A stretch of DNA of 18,830 bases from Clostridium sp. CAG:451 (GCA_000438295.1 FR901030.1:1-18830), one strand, 5' to 3'; positions 7,232 to 15,168 are shown, numbered from the stretch's first letter. A program made the numbers and translations. The notes: generated by a model from the letters alone, not told the origin.

Positions 7232-8604
7232 TAAAATTCTACTCTTTCCTTAATATAGTCTTCTAACTCATCTAGTTTTACTACTACTTGTTCCATCGTA
7301 TCTCTATCTCTTACGGTTACGGTATTATTATTAATAGTTTCATCATCTATAGTAATAGCAAATGGTGTACCAATAGCATCACATCTTCTATATCTTTTAC
7401 CAATACTTCCTGCTTCGTCATAACTACAAGAGAATTTACTAGCAAGATTTTTCCATACTTCATGAGCTTTTTCACTATGATACTTCTTAGCAAGTGGTAA
7501 TACTGCTACTTTATATGGTGCTAAATATGGATGAAGGTGTAATACTTCTCTTGTTTCATTATTATCAAGCTTCTCTTCATCATAAGCATCACATAATATT
7601 GTTAAGAACATTCTATCCACTCCAACACTAGGTTCAATTACATAAGGAATATACTTTTCATTAGTTTCTGGGTCTAAATAAGCTTGACTTACTCCTGATA
7701 CCCTTTGGTGTTGTGTTAAATCATAATCAGTACGTGATGCTATTCCCCATAACTCCCCAAAACCAAATGGAAATTTATATTCAATATCAGTTGTAGCATT
7801 ACTATAGAAAGATAATTCTTCTTTTGAATGATCTCTTAATCTTAAGTTTTCCTTTTTAATTCCTAATGATAATAGGAAGTTATAGCAATAGTCTTTATAA
7901 TATTGATGCCAGTTTAACTCATCCCCTGGCTTACAGAAAAATTCCATTTCCATCTGTTCAAATTCTCTAACACGGAAAATAAAGTTACCTGGTGTTATTT
8001 CATTTCTAAAGCTTTTACCAATCTGACCAATACCAAATGGGACTTTAAGTCGCATACTTCTTTGAACATTTAGAAAATCAACAAATATTCCTTGAGCAGT
8101 TTCTGGTCTTAAATAGACAGTATTTTTAGCATCTTCTGTTACTCCTTGGAACGTTTTAAACATCAAGTTAAATTCTCTTATATCAGTATAGTCTAATGCT
8201 CCACAATTAGGACAAGTTATATTATGTTCCTTGATATAGTTCATTAATTCTTCATGATTCATTCCACCAGCATCTTCTACTCCATCAGCTTCTACTAGTT
8301 TATCCGCACGATGTCTAGTCTTACATTTCTTACAGTCGATTAAAGGATCTGAGAATGTAGCTATATGACCTGATGCTTCCCAAGTCTTTGGATTCATTAG
8401 TATTGCACTATCCAGTCCTACACAATTTATATCTTCTTGAATAAATTTCTTCATCCAAGCATTCTTAATATTATTTTTAAGTAAAACTCCTAGGGAACCA
8501 TAATCCCAAGTATTAGCAAGTCCACCATAAATTTCACTTCCTTGGAATACATATCCATATTGTTTACAAAAAGCTACTAGCTTTTCCATAGTTAATTTTT
8601 CCAT
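7231..8604 (-). CDS. glyQS: Glycyl-tRNA synthetase, single-chain alpha2 type
   Basis: Charges tRNA-Gly with glycine. It is the homodimeric class II enzyme (457 residues), not the two-gene alpha/beta form. Class II motif 2 is seen at about 199-221 (FRNEITPGNF, then RVREFEQMEME) and motif 3 near 328-334 (GVDRMFL), with the anticodon-binding domain from about 360. Four cysteines (91, 94, 131, 134) in CxxC pairs form the likely zinc site of the insertion domain. The ATG at 8604 has GAGGA about 6 nt upstream; Met6 is an alternative. The upstream gap is only 26 nt, so there is no T-box leader here. A tRNA-Gly(UCC) gene lies at the far end of the window. Confidence 0.96.
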   Translation of the reverse strand: MEKLTMEKLVAFCKQYGYVFQGSEIYGGLANTWDYGSLGVLLKNNIKNAWMKKFIQEDINCVGLDSAILMNPKTWEASGHIATFSDPLIDCKKCKTRHRADKLVEADGVEDAGGMNHEELMNYIKEHNITCPNCGALDYTDIREFNLMFKTFQGVTEDAKNTVYLRPETAQGIFVDFLNVQRSMRLKVPFGIGQIGKSFRNEITPGNFIFRVREFEQMEMEFFCKPGDELNWHQYYKDYCYNFLLSLGIKKENLRLRDHSKEELSFYSNATTDIEYKFPFGFGELWGIASRTDYDLTQHQRVSGVSQAYLDPETNEKYIPYVIEPSVGVDRMFLTILCDAYDEEKLDNNETREVLHLHPYLAPYKVAVLPLAKKYHSEKAHEVWKNLASKFSCSYDEAGSIGKRYRRCDAIGTPFAITIDDETINNNTVTVRDRDTMEQVVVKLDELEDYIKERVEF

Positions 8605-8630
8605 AAACTTCCTCTTTTCTTTCTTATATA

Positions 8631-9149
8631 TTATAGTAGTTTTTCAATCTCTTCACAAGATGAAATTATCTTAAAGTAAGAAGATAAGTCTTCATCTTTA
8701 CTTATATAATTATTTTCTTTTAGACTTTTAAGTTCTTGAAGTAGTAGGTCAAAGTCACCAAACTCGTTATATAGATATATCTTCTTGTCACATTTTAGTT
8801 CCATTTTACTATCTAACATCGTATAAAACTCGGCTCTTGTCCCTACTCCTCCTGGTAAAAAGATGATTAGGTCACTTTCATTATACAAGTTAGCAATTCT
8901 ATCAGTTACTGTTTTAACTTTATATTTAGTAGTACCTCTTACTTCTTTAAATTCATTAGTATCTAGTCCATAAATAGTAATATTTTTATTATTTTCAAAT
9001 AAAACATCTTTTACTTTCCTTAATAGACCAGTTTCATTCGGTCCCATTACAAAGTTATCATACTTAGATAGAGTCTTTGCTATTTCATAAACTTTAGTAG
9101 TTATCTCTCCCGTTCCATTATAACTACCACCCATTATTCCAATATTCAT
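8631..9149 (-). CDS. LOG-family Rossmann-fold protein
   Basis: Member of the LOG/'lysine decarboxylase-like' family, many of which hydrolyse nucleoside 5'-monophosphates to release the base and ribose 5-phosphate (cytokinin-activating in plants; nucleotide turnover or unknown in bacteria). The 172 residues begin with a glycine-rich dinucleotide-type strand MNIGIMGGSYNG and contain the family signature PGGVGTRAE at 99-107, whose Glu and Arg form the active site. The usual Rossmann alternation follows. The ATG has a strong AGGAGGT site. It lies 9 nt after the PAP2-DgkA fusion. Family assignment is firm, substrate unknown. Confidence 0.88.
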   Translation of the reverse strand: MNIGIMGGSYNGTGEITTKVYEIAKTLSKYDNFVMGPNETGLLRKVKDVLFENNKNITIYGLDTNEFKEVRGTTKYKVKTVTDRIANLYNESDLIIFLPGGVGTRAEFYTMLDSKMELKCDKKIYLYNEFGDFDLLLQELKSLKENNYISKDEDLSSYFKIISSCEEIEKLL

Positions 9150-9158
9150 TGCTACCTC

Positions 9159-10115
9159 CTAAAAAAATTTTGGTAAGAAAATGATTATACCTATAATACT
9201 TGCAAAAATAGCTGCTATCAAAACTGCTCCTGCTGCTGCATCTTTGGCAAGTTTCGCTTTCTTATTCTTCTTAGTTGTTACTAAATCAACTGTATTTTCA
9301 ATGGCTGTATTAATCAGTTCTAGACTAAAAACTAAGGCAAATAATAGTAAACAGATAAGCCATTCATTTAGTGATAGCCTTACATAAACGCCAGTAATAA
9401 CTACTATTATTGCGATAAGAAAATGAATAAACATATTTCTTTCTTCTTTAATAGTAGTAATAATCCCTTCAAAAGCATATTTAAAGGAAAAGGTGAGTTT
9501 TGTCTCATCCTCTTTATCTTTTAGAAAATTACTTTCATACATGATAATAAGAAAGAATAAATAAGCAAGTCCTAAAGTAATACCACCTAATACATCGGTA
9601 AGATAGTGTACACCTAATATTAATCTACTTAACGGAATAGTTATTATTAAGAATAAGAGTACTCCTTCTTTTAGTTTCCTATAACTTACCTTTTTATCTT
9701 TCATTACAAGGTAGAGTAAAAATCCATAGAAAGTTATAGCTATAAAGGTATGTCCTGAAGGAAAACTATAATCTGCTAATAAGTTTTGACCGATAATTGG
9801 TCTTTCTCTTAAAAATATATTTTTAGTAATATTAATAATTAATCCACTACCAATTAGGTCTAGAAAAAGAAAGATTCTTTGTTTATTTGATTTTAAAATA
9901 AAAACTAAAAAGAAAGATACTACTATTAAGCCTTTAATACTTCCTAAGAAAGATAGTAAAGTAGCAACTAATAATAAGATGTTATTTTTAATAGATATTA
10001 ATAAGTAGTAAAGTAATAAATCTTCTTTCATCGTTGCTTTAAACAAAACAGCAGTAGCTATTAAGATAAAAGCAAATAGGGAAATAATTATATAATTCTT
10101 TAAACGACTCTTCAT
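9159..10115 (-). CDS. Fusion of PAP2 lipid phosphatase and DgkA-type lipid kinase
   Basis: Integral membrane protein of 318 residues with two enzyme domains. The N-terminal PAP2 domain (about 10-195) has the full acid-phosphatase signature: K98-x6-R105-P106, PSGH at 119-122 and S163-R164-x5-H170-x3-D174. The C-terminal domain (about 205-318) is a complete DgkA/undecaprenol-kinase fold with EERN (224-227), E266-xx-N269-xxx-E273 and AKDAAAGAV (290-298). Known functions: PAP2 enzymes turn undecaprenyl diphosphate into undecaprenyl phosphate; Gram-positive DgkA turns undecaprenol into the same product. The fusion would therefore feed one carrier-lipid pool from two sides; that is inference, and phosphatidic acid/diacylglycerol substrates remain possible. 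It starts 3 nt after recO. Confidence 0.92.
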   Translation of the reverse strand: MKSRLKNYIIISLFAFILIATAVLFKATMKEDLLLYYLLISIKNNILLLVATLLSFLGSIKGLIVVSFFLVFILKSNKQRIFLFLDLIGSGLIINITKNIFLRERPIIGQNLLADYSFPSGHTFIAITFYGFLLYLVMKDKKVSYRKLKEGVLLFLIITIPLSRLILGVHYLTDVLGGITLGLAYLFFLIIMYESNFLKDKEDETKLTFSFKYAFEGIITTIKEERNMFIHFLIAIIVVITGVYVRLSLNEWLICLLLFALVFSLELINTAIENTVDLVTTKKNKKAKLAKDAAAGAVLIAAIFASIIGIIIFLPKFF

Positions 10116-10118
10116 AAA

Positions 10119-10862
10119 CTACTCCTTTAACAAACTTAATGTTTTATTTAACATTTTTCTACTCTTTAAATATATACCGGTATATCTATCATAATATTCC
10201 TCTAAAAATTTATATATTTCTAAGTTAGTTTCATCCGCTACTTCTATTTTAGTTATCTTACTAATATCTAGTAGGGAATACATTCTTATTAATTTAATCG
10301 CTTTAGAACTATTATATCCTCTATTTTGATAACAATTAGCACAAACAAAACCTCCTAAAGTAGCATCTAATCCTACAATATTTGTTTTATCACCACACGA
10401 TACACACCCATCTAAAATTGGTTCTACTCCTAAATAAGTTAGATACTTTAACTGAATAATATTAGTAATAGTCTCTTTATTTAGTCCTTGTTCTATCTTA
10501 TCAAGGGCATTAATTAGTAAAGACATAATTTCTTTTGCCTCACTTTGTCTTACTACTTGATAAGTTAAATCTAAAATAAAGGAGGCATAACATAGACTTG
10601 CTAAATCAGTCATTATCTTAGGATAAGCATTAATCACATCTATACTAGATATTGTCGAAACACCATTTTCTCGGTAATAAAAATGAAAAGTTCCATAAAG
10701 GAGTTTTCTACTAGTTCCTCTTAGTTTACTTTTCAAATTACGACAGCCTTTAGATAAGATGCTGATAAGACCATATTCTTCCGTTAAAACGTTTAGTATT
10801 TTACTAGAATCACTATAGTTTACTTCACTTAAGATGATTCCTTTCACGTCTACTATCTTCAT
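10119..10862 (-). CDS. recO: DNA repair and recombination protein RecO
   Basis: RecO works with RecR/RecF to load RecA onto single-stranded DNA at gaps. The N-terminal OB-fold (KIVDVKGIILSEVNYSDSSKIL), a central helical domain and a C-terminal region with two zinc-type pairs (CVSCG and CANC, about residues 176-198) are all present; length is about 247 residues. The frame can open with GTG at 10871, but the ATG at 10862 gives the family-typical N-terminus. Neither has an ideal ribosome site. The 5' end lies inside yqzL in another frame, an unusual overlap of 38-47 nt that suggests translational coupling. Confidence 0.92.
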   Translation of the reverse strand: MKIVDVKGIILSEVNYSDSSKILNVLTEEYGLISILSKGCRNLKSKLRGTSRKLLYGTFHFYYRENGVSTISSIDVINAYPKIMTDLASLCYASFILDLTYQVVRQSEAKEIMSLLINALDKIEQGLNKETITNIIQLKYLTYLGVEPILDGCVSCGDKTNIVGLDATLGGFVCANCYQNRGYNSSKAIKLIRMYSLLDISKITKIEVADETNLEIYKFLEEYYDRYTGIYLKSRKMLNKTLSLLKE

Positions 10863-10950
10863 CCTTATCACTTTCCCTTATCTTCCTATTAAGAAGAAAA
10901 TACCTAACATCCCCTGTTTCTTTAAATAATTTCCATATTAATTCATCCAT
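10825..10950 (-). CDS. yqzL: YqzL-family small protein overlapping recO
   Basis: A 41-residue ORF between era and recO, starting MDELIWKLFKETGDVRYFLL. The W-K-x-F-x-x-T-G-(D/N)-x-x-x-Y-L-L pattern and the position between era and recO match the Bacillus YqzL family, whose function is unknown. The ATG has an AGGTGAT ribosome site about 5 nt upstream. The C-terminal half is strongly charged and ends at TGA, 38 nt into the recO reading frame. I translated it by hand codon by codon. It is below usual ORF-calling length and likely unannotated by simple callers. Confidence 0.8.
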   Translation of the reverse strand: MDELIWKLFKETGDVRYFLLNRKIRESDKDEDSRRERNHLK

Positions 10951-10989
10951 TTTATCACCTACTACTAATATGAGAGAAAGAAACATTTT

Positions 10990-11877
10990 TTATTCATTTT
11001 CAAAACCAAATTCTTTTAAATATTTTTCTTCTTCCTTCCAGTTTTCTATTACTTTTACATATGTTTCTAGATAAACTTTCTTACCCATAAACTTTTCCAT
11101 TTCATATCTTGCCGCTGTTCCTATTTTCTTAAGCATACTACCATTTTTACCAATAATAATTTTCTTAAGCGATAATCTATCTACTACAATTAAAACTTGA
11201 ACTCTAATTAAGTTATCGTCTTCTTCATATTTCTCGGTATAACAAGTTATCGCATGAGGAACTTCTTCTTTAGTTAATTGCATTGCTTTTTCTCTTACAA
11301 ACTCTGCTAAAATAAACTTAGTAGAAACATTAGTTAAAGCATCATCTTCAAAGATTGGTTCACTATCTATTAAATATTTTTTTAAAGTAGTAACTAAATC
11401 ATCTAGTCCATCCTTTTCTAAAGCTGATATAGGAATAACTTCCGCAAAATCAAAGTCTTTAGTCGCTTTATCTATTGTTTTAAATAATGTTTCTTTGGCT
11501 ATACTATCTACTTTATTTAATAATAGAAAAACAGGTACATCTTCAATCTCTTTTATTTTATTTAGTATAAACTGATCACCCTTACCAAACCCAGTCTTAG
11601 CATCTATCATAAATAAAATAACATCTGCTTGGTCCATATTTTGATAAGCTGTTTTATTTAAGACATTTCCTAATTTATGAATTGGTTTATGAATACCTGG
11701 TGTATCAATAAATACTATTTGAGCTTCATCATCTTGATAAATTCCTTCAATACTATTTCTAGTTGTTCCTGCTTTATCAGTTGTTATAGCTAAATGAATA
11801 TTTAAAAGACCATTTAGTAGTGTACTTTTTCCGACATTAGGTCTACCCATAATTGTTACAAATCCACATTTTTTCAT
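10990..11877 (-). CDS. era: GTPase Era
   Basis: Essential GTPase that binds the 3' end of 16S rRNA and checks 30S maturation. The 295 residues include the P-loop GRPNVGKS (11-18), the switch segment with KAGTTRN (35-41), DTPG (58-61) and NKVD (121-124). The C-terminal KH RNA-binding domain carries the IIGKNG loop (about 241-246) followed by the typical helix and the closing VKVIENWKEEE motif. The ATG abuts the dgkA stop (TAAATG), so translation is likely coupled. Gene order dgkA-era-yqzL-recO follows Bacillus with cdd missing. Confidence 0.97.
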   Translation of the reverse strand: MKKCGFVTIMGRPNVGKSTLLNGLLNIHLAITTDKAGTTRNSIEGIYQDDEAQIVFIDTPGIHKPIHKLGNVLNKTAYQNMDQADVILFMIDAKTGFGKGDQFILNKIKEIEDVPVFLLLNKVDSIAKETLFKTIDKATKDFDFAEVIPISALEKDGLDDLVTTLKKYLIDSEPIFEDDALTNVSTKFILAEFVREKAMQLTKEEVPHAITCYTEKYEEDDNLIRVQVLIVVDRLSLKKIIIGKNGSMLKKIGTAARYEMEKFMGKKVYLETYVKVIENWKEEEKYLKEFGFENE

Positions 11878-12267
11878 TTAAAACATCTCCACTATTCTTG
11901 GTATATAAATGATTGCTAAGATACAAACTGTCATCATAACGAAGACAAATTCCGCAGCACTTGCTGTATCTTTGGCTACTTTGGCAAGAGGATGAAACTC
12001 TTTAGTAACAAGGTCTACAACATTTTCAATCGCCGTATTTAATAGTTCAGCAGCAGAACATGATCCTATACAAATTATAACAGCAATCCATTCTAAAATA
12101 GTTATCTCAAATATAATTCCTAAAATGATAAAACAAATAGAAACTAAGAAAAGTACCATTAAACTAGGTTCTGAGGTATAAGCAGATACTAAACCAGCTA
12201 TAGAGTTTTTAGTAGCATTTATTATTCTTTTAAAACCAAATTTTCTATTTTTCCCTTTTAATTCCAT
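11878..12267 (-). CDS. dgkA: Stand-alone diacylglycerol kinase DgkA
   Basis: Small trimeric membrane kinase, 129 residues with three transmembrane helices. Catalytic residues visible: E33 in SEPS, then E74-xx-N77-xxx-E81 in AELLNTAIENVVD, and D100 in VAKDTASAAE. It phosphorylates diacylglycerol or undecaprenol. It differs from the DgkA domain of the PAP2 fusion nearby: the E-P-S-L-M-V segment replaces the E-R-N-M-F-I-H pattern of Gram-positive undecaprenol kinases, so the two copies may have different lipid substrates (inference). The start overlaps the ybeY end by 23 nt and the stop abuts era. Confidence 0.93.
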   Translation of the reverse strand: MELKGKNRKFGFKRIINATKNSIAGLVSAYTSEPSLMVLFLVSICFIILGIIFEITILEWIAVIICIGSCSAAELLNTAIENVVDLVTKEFHPLAKVAKDTASAAEFVFVMMTVCILAIIYIPRIVEMF

Positions 12268-12697
12268 ATTTTTCTAAGACCTCCTCTTGTTTGGCAAACA
12301 TTATTTTAGCTTCACTTTCTGTTTGATGATCATACCCTAATAAATGATAAAAACCATGGACAGCTAGAAAACAAATTTCTCTTTCCAAACCATGTCCATA
12401 TGATTCAGCTTGTCTTTTAGCAGTATCAATACTGATATAAACATCACCAAGGACTCTTTTACCTTCAGGTAACTTACATATATCATCATCTTCTAAAGCA
12501 AAAGTTATTACATCTGTTGGTCTATCAATATGTCTATAATCTCTATTTAACTTCCAGATATAGTCATCATCTACTATGATGATATTTAATTCAGCATCAA
12601 TCTCTTCCATCTCCATTGCTTTTTTAATTACTTTTTTAACAGTTGTTAGATAAGGGACATCTTCCCCACTTTCGTTATAAATTCCAATTTTTTTCAA
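12245..12697 (-). CDS. ybeY: Endoribonuclease YbeY (rRNA maturation)
   Basis: Metal-dependent RNase active in 16S rRNA 3'-end maturation and ribosome quality control. The family signature HGFYHLLGYDH (residues 114-124) supplies three zinc-binding histidines, and the RPTDVITF segment (59-66) is conserved. Length 150 is normal. The start codon is TTG at 12697, with a GGTGGTGA ribosome site upstream; the nearby ATG at 12704 is in another frame and stops within ten codons. It appears to be the first gene of the long operon behind the promoter at 12715-12743. Confidence 0.95.
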   Translation of the reverse strand: MKKIGIYNESGEDVPYLTTVKKVIKKAMEMEEIDAELNIIIVDDDYIWKLNRDYRHIDRPTDVITFALEDDDICKLPEGKRVLGDVYISIDTAKRQAESYGHGLEREICFLAVHGFYHLLGYDHQTESEAKIMFAKQEEVLEKYGIKREK

Positions 12698-12714
12698 AGT
12701 TCATCACCACCATA

Positions 12715-12743
12715 AGTTTAACAAATTTATCACAAATTGTCAT
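12715..12743 (-). promoter_or_regulatory. Candidate promoter of the ybeY operon
   Basis: Minus strand ATGACA, 17 nt, TAAACT: four to five of six matches to each sigma-A box at ideal spacing, 18 nt before the TTG of ybeY. A second, separate terminator lies immediately upstream, which fits a new transcription unit starting here. Confidence 0.55.
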
Positions 12744-12763
12744 CACTAACAATTAATTTCACT

Positions 12764-12789
12764 AAAAAAACATAGAAAACTTTCTATGT
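12764..12789 (-). terminator. Terminator after the VanZ-like gene
   Basis: Perfect 9-bp inverted repeat ACATAGAAA/TTTCTATGT with a 2-nt centre on the minus strand, followed by seven U. It begins one base after the vanZ-like stop codon. Confidence 0.88.
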
Positions 12790-12790
12790 A

Positions 12791-13393
12791 TTAAAGTATT
12801 ATCTTAATAAAGCCAATTAATAATAGAATTGCTATTATATTTAGCATCCACTCTTTAGATAGTAATGGTTTATAAAACTCTCTTGCTTTTAAGAATAAGA
12901 TATAGATGTAAAATCCAAGCATTCCACCTACAGTATTTAACATTATATCATCTATATCAAATACTCTACCTATCATTAACTGCGTTGTTTCTATTGAAAC
13001 AGAAGCGATTAAAGTAAGAACTAAAATAGGAAGATATCTATTTTCTTTTAATATATAACTACAAAAGAAACCATAAGGAATAAACATTACTACATTACCT
13101 AAAACATTCTTAATAAATAATCTACTACCAAGTGAGTATCTAAATATCTCTTTAAAAGGTATTAAATTATTTCCTGTAACTGATGTAGTATCTTGAAAGG
13201 TAACTACTTGAAAGAGACAAAGAATATAAATCATAAAGAACAGAGCTAAAACTTCTTTATATAGGACTATCTTTCTTTTATTTTTAATAATATCAGCAAT
13301 TCTTAATGATACAGCAATTATTACTGATAAAATAACCATTGGTAAGCTAAATTCTAAGACATTTTCAATAGAATTTCCAAGACTATTTAACAT
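12791..13393 (-). CDS. VanZ-like membrane protein
   Basis: Integral membrane protein of 200 residues with about six predicted helices. It has the VanZ-domain hallmarks: NLIPFKEIFRY (about 76-86), NVLGNVVMFIPYGFF (about 95-109), the intramembrane ETTQLMIGRVFDIDDIMLNTVGG stretch in the second half. VanZ is named for low-level teicoplanin resistance; most members have no proven function. No vanA/B-type genes are present, so a resistance role should not be assumed. It is 10 nt after yqfD, with a GAGG site, and is closed by a terminator. In Bacillus this position after yqfD holds phoH and pgpH, which are absent here. Confidence 0.9.
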   Translation of the reverse strand: MLNSLGNSIENVLEFSLPMVILSVIIAVSLRIADIIKNKRKIVLYKEVLALFFMIYILCLFQVVTFQDTTSVTGNNLIPFKEIFRYSLGSRLFIKNVLGNVVMFIPYGFFCSYILKENRYLPILVLTLIASVSIETTQLMIGRVFDIDDIMLNTVGGMLGFYIYILFLKAREFYKPLLSKEWMLNIIAILLLIGFIKIIL

Positions 13394-13403
13394 AACAAGT
13401 ACC

Positions 13404-14570
13404 TCATTCTTTCTGATTTTCTAAAGTAATATCAATATTTTCTAGTGATTCATAACTAGTTATATCTTCTTCTACTTTGAAAAACAATTCTACTTCTATT
13501 TTATCAGCACTTGTCTTTTTTTTCAAAACATTTATTGATAATATTTTAATATTATTACCTATTCTTTGTTTTAATTTATCAACAGCTAGTTTTTTTATCT
13601 TTTTTAAAGTCTTATCTTCTTGATAAGCAACTTGTTTTAGTTTAATTTCTTCTTTTTTAGTAAAACTGATTCTAAAAGGAATAAGAGGGTTATTATATAG
13701 GACAGTTTCTTTAGAAATACTATTATTATATTTAAATAATTCTGATATAAATATGTTCTTATCAAGAAATATAATTTCTAAAGTATTCTTTTTCTTACCA
13801 GTTTTAATCTCTTCTTGATAGATTGTCGGGAGATTAAGGTTTACTTGATACCAAACTTCAGCATAAACTTTTCCTCTTGCTGCTACCTTAGTTTTGATTT
13901 CTTCTTTATTTTTAATAAGTCCACTAATTAAAGTATCACCTTTATCTACTACATCATTCTTCTTAGTAGTAACTTCTCCATAATCAGCTTCTATTCTAGT
14001 GATTCGTCCTTTCTTCTTAGCCACTATACTTCTAGGTTTTAGCTCTTCTTCTTTAGGATTATTTATTCTTCTAATTACTTTTACTTGATACATAGTACCA
14101 ATTTCTTCTATTTCTAACCACTCTAAGTAGTTCTTTTCCTTCTCTAGTATTTTTTCTCTTATCGCTTCTTTTCTTTTATAAGAGACTTTAAATCTAAATC
14201 TTGTGATACCATTTTCTCTTAAATCGGTAAGAATCATATCTTTTATCTCTTTATCAGTTTCTACTACTCTAACAGAAAAGATAATATTGGTTAGCAAAAC
14301 AATTACTAGAAAAGCAAAAATAGTAGAATAAAGAAATATCTTTTTGGTTTTATATAAATGAATTAAGTAAGCTTTTCCTGTTCTTTTTAGAATAGTTATT
14401 TCATAAGTAAGTGCTAGTTTTTTTATCTTTTGAAAGTACTCTTCTTCTATTTCTAAAATTAAATAGTCTTTTGTCTCTTTCTTTTTTATGAAAGGTATCT
14501 TTAAAATAATTAAAAGTGATAGGAGTGAGTTTGGACGACGACCTTCTATTTTAATTATATAATGACTCAT
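13404..14570 (-). CDS. yqfD: Sporulation protein YqfD family
   Basis: A 388-residue membrane-anchored protein. An N-terminal cytoplasmic alpha/beta region (1-75) with the family start IKIEGRRPNSLL is followed by one transmembrane helix (about 79-98) and a long extracytoplasmic part rich in Lys/Glu, with FRFKVSYKRKEAIREKILE and a beta-rich stretch around 185-240 (KKKGRITRIEADYGEV, VDKGDTLISG) resembling a barrel-sandwich. In Bacillus YqfD is made in the mother cell and needed for proper spore formation. The ATG overlaps the yqfC stop (TAATG), so the pair is coupled as in Bacillus and Clostridia. It implies sporulation ability or a relic of it. Confidence 0.9.
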   Translation of the reverse strand: MSHYIIKIEGRRPNSLLSLLIILKIPFIKKKETKDYLILEIEEEYFQKIKKLALTYEITILKRTGKAYLIHLYKTKKIFLYSTIFAFLVIVLLTNIIFSVRVVETDKEIKDMILTDLRENGITRFRFKVSYKRKEAIREKILEKEKNYLEWLEIEEIGTMYQVKVIRRINNPKEEELKPRSIVAKKKGRITRIEADYGEVTTKKNDVVDKGDTLISGLIKNKEEIKTKVAARGKVYAEVWYQVNLNLPTIYQEEIKTGKKKNTLEIIFLDKNIFISELFKYNNSISKETVLYNNPLIPFRISFTKKEEIKLKQVAYQEDKTLKKIKKLAVDKLKQRIGNNIKILSINVLKKKTSADKIEVELFFKVEEDITSYESLENIDITLENQKE

Positions 14571-14809
14571 TACTCTAACTCTACTTTAGTTAAATTTCCC
14601 TGAATTAAAAGCTCATCGTCAAGCATCTTTATTAAAGATAATTTATTACCAGTTAAAGTTATTTTTTTATTTTGGGCTACAAAAGAAACTCTAGTATCTG
14701 AAAGTGAGAGTATCTTTTCATAATTGGCAATATAAATATGATCAATAAAAATATCAAAATGAAATTCATTATCTTCAATATAATTTTTTATCCTATTATA
14801 TCCTATCAT
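14570..14809 (-). CDS. yqfC: YabP/YqfC-family sporulation protein
   Basis: A 79-residue protein with a short beta-rich core, including IYIANYEKILSLSDTRVSF and LTGNKLSLIKMLDDELLIQG, typical of the YabP/YqfC family. Recognition rests on this pattern, the size and its coupling to yqfD, its invariant partner. The partner proteins act during endospore formation. A GGTGG ribosome site precedes the ATG. Only about 30 nt separate it from the rpsU terminator, so its promoter is not obvious; in spore-formers it is under sigma-E, and I cannot recognise such a promoter here. Confidence 0.87.
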   Translation of the reverse strand: MIGYNRIKNYIEDNEFHFDIFIDHIYIANYEKILSLSDTRVSFVAQNKKITLTGNKLSLIKMLDDELLIQGNLTKVELE

Positions 14810-14836
14810 TTTTCCACCTATATAAATTTATGTTAG

Positions 14837-14870
14837 AAAAAAAAATAAAGACCATTAATTAGTCTCTATT
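14837..14870 (-). terminator. Terminator of rpsU, built into its stop codon region
   Basis: Minus strand stem AATAGAGAC/GTCTTTATT (9 bp, one G-U) followed by a run of nine T. The rpsU stop codon lies in the loop, so the last sense codons form the 5' arm of the stem. Confidence 0.85.
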
Positions 14871-15077
14871 TCCTCTAGATTGTCTACGTTCATTCTTGCG
14901 AGCATTCTTTTTAGCTTCTTCTCTTGCTTTTCTTCTTCTAACCCCTGGTTTATCATAAGCATCGTGTTTCTTTGCTTCTGAAGGGACACCACTACGAGCA
15001 AGCTTTTGCTTGTATTTTCTGATTTTAAAATCTAAGCTACTAGTTGTGTTATTTGACTTCTCTTTTGTTTGTGTCAT
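14859..15077 (-). CDS. rpsU: Ribosomal protein S21
   Basis: Small basic 30S protein, involved in initiation and contacting the anti-Shine-Dalgarno region. The S21 core runs from about residue 15 (LDFKIRKYKQKLARSGVPSE) through YDKPGVRRRKAREEAKK; the rest is Lys/Arg-rich. At 72 residues it is some 12-15 longer than typical S21 because of a Ser/Thr/Asn-rich N-terminus. The ATG has a strong GGGAGG site 9 nt upstream, so this start is well supported. It has its own promoter and terminator and sits directly downstream of the bacteriocin operon, from which no terminator separates it. Confidence 0.94.
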   Translation of the reverse strand: MTQTKEKSNNTTSSLDFKIRKYKQKLARSGVPSEAKKHDAYDKPGVRRRKAREEAKKNARKNERRQSRGNRD

Positions 15078-15112
15078 TCGGCTATCCCTCCCTTCGTTTT
15101 TTTCTACAACTG

Positions 15113-15142
15113 ATTATAACACTTGATAGGCATTTCTGACAA
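15113..15142 (-). promoter_or_regulatory. Promoter of rpsU
   Basis: Minus strand TTGTCA, 18 nt, TATAAT, with a TG extension (TGTTATAAT). It lies between the last bacteriocin-locus peptide and rpsU. Confidence 0.82.
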
Positions 15143-15168
15143 CTATAAATTTACATTTTTTTTACATT

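Noticed and set aside
8605..8630. T-box riboswitch before glyQS
   Set aside because: Only 26 nt separate it from the previous gene, far too short for a T-box leader.
12791..13393. Glycopeptide-resistance gene
   Set aside because: The VanZ-like domain is widespread and no other van genes are present.
15143..15168. Terminator after the bacteriocin operon
   Set aside because: The only inverted repeat (ACATT/AATGT) is 5 bp and is followed by A rather than U on the coding strand, so readthrough to rpsU is possible.
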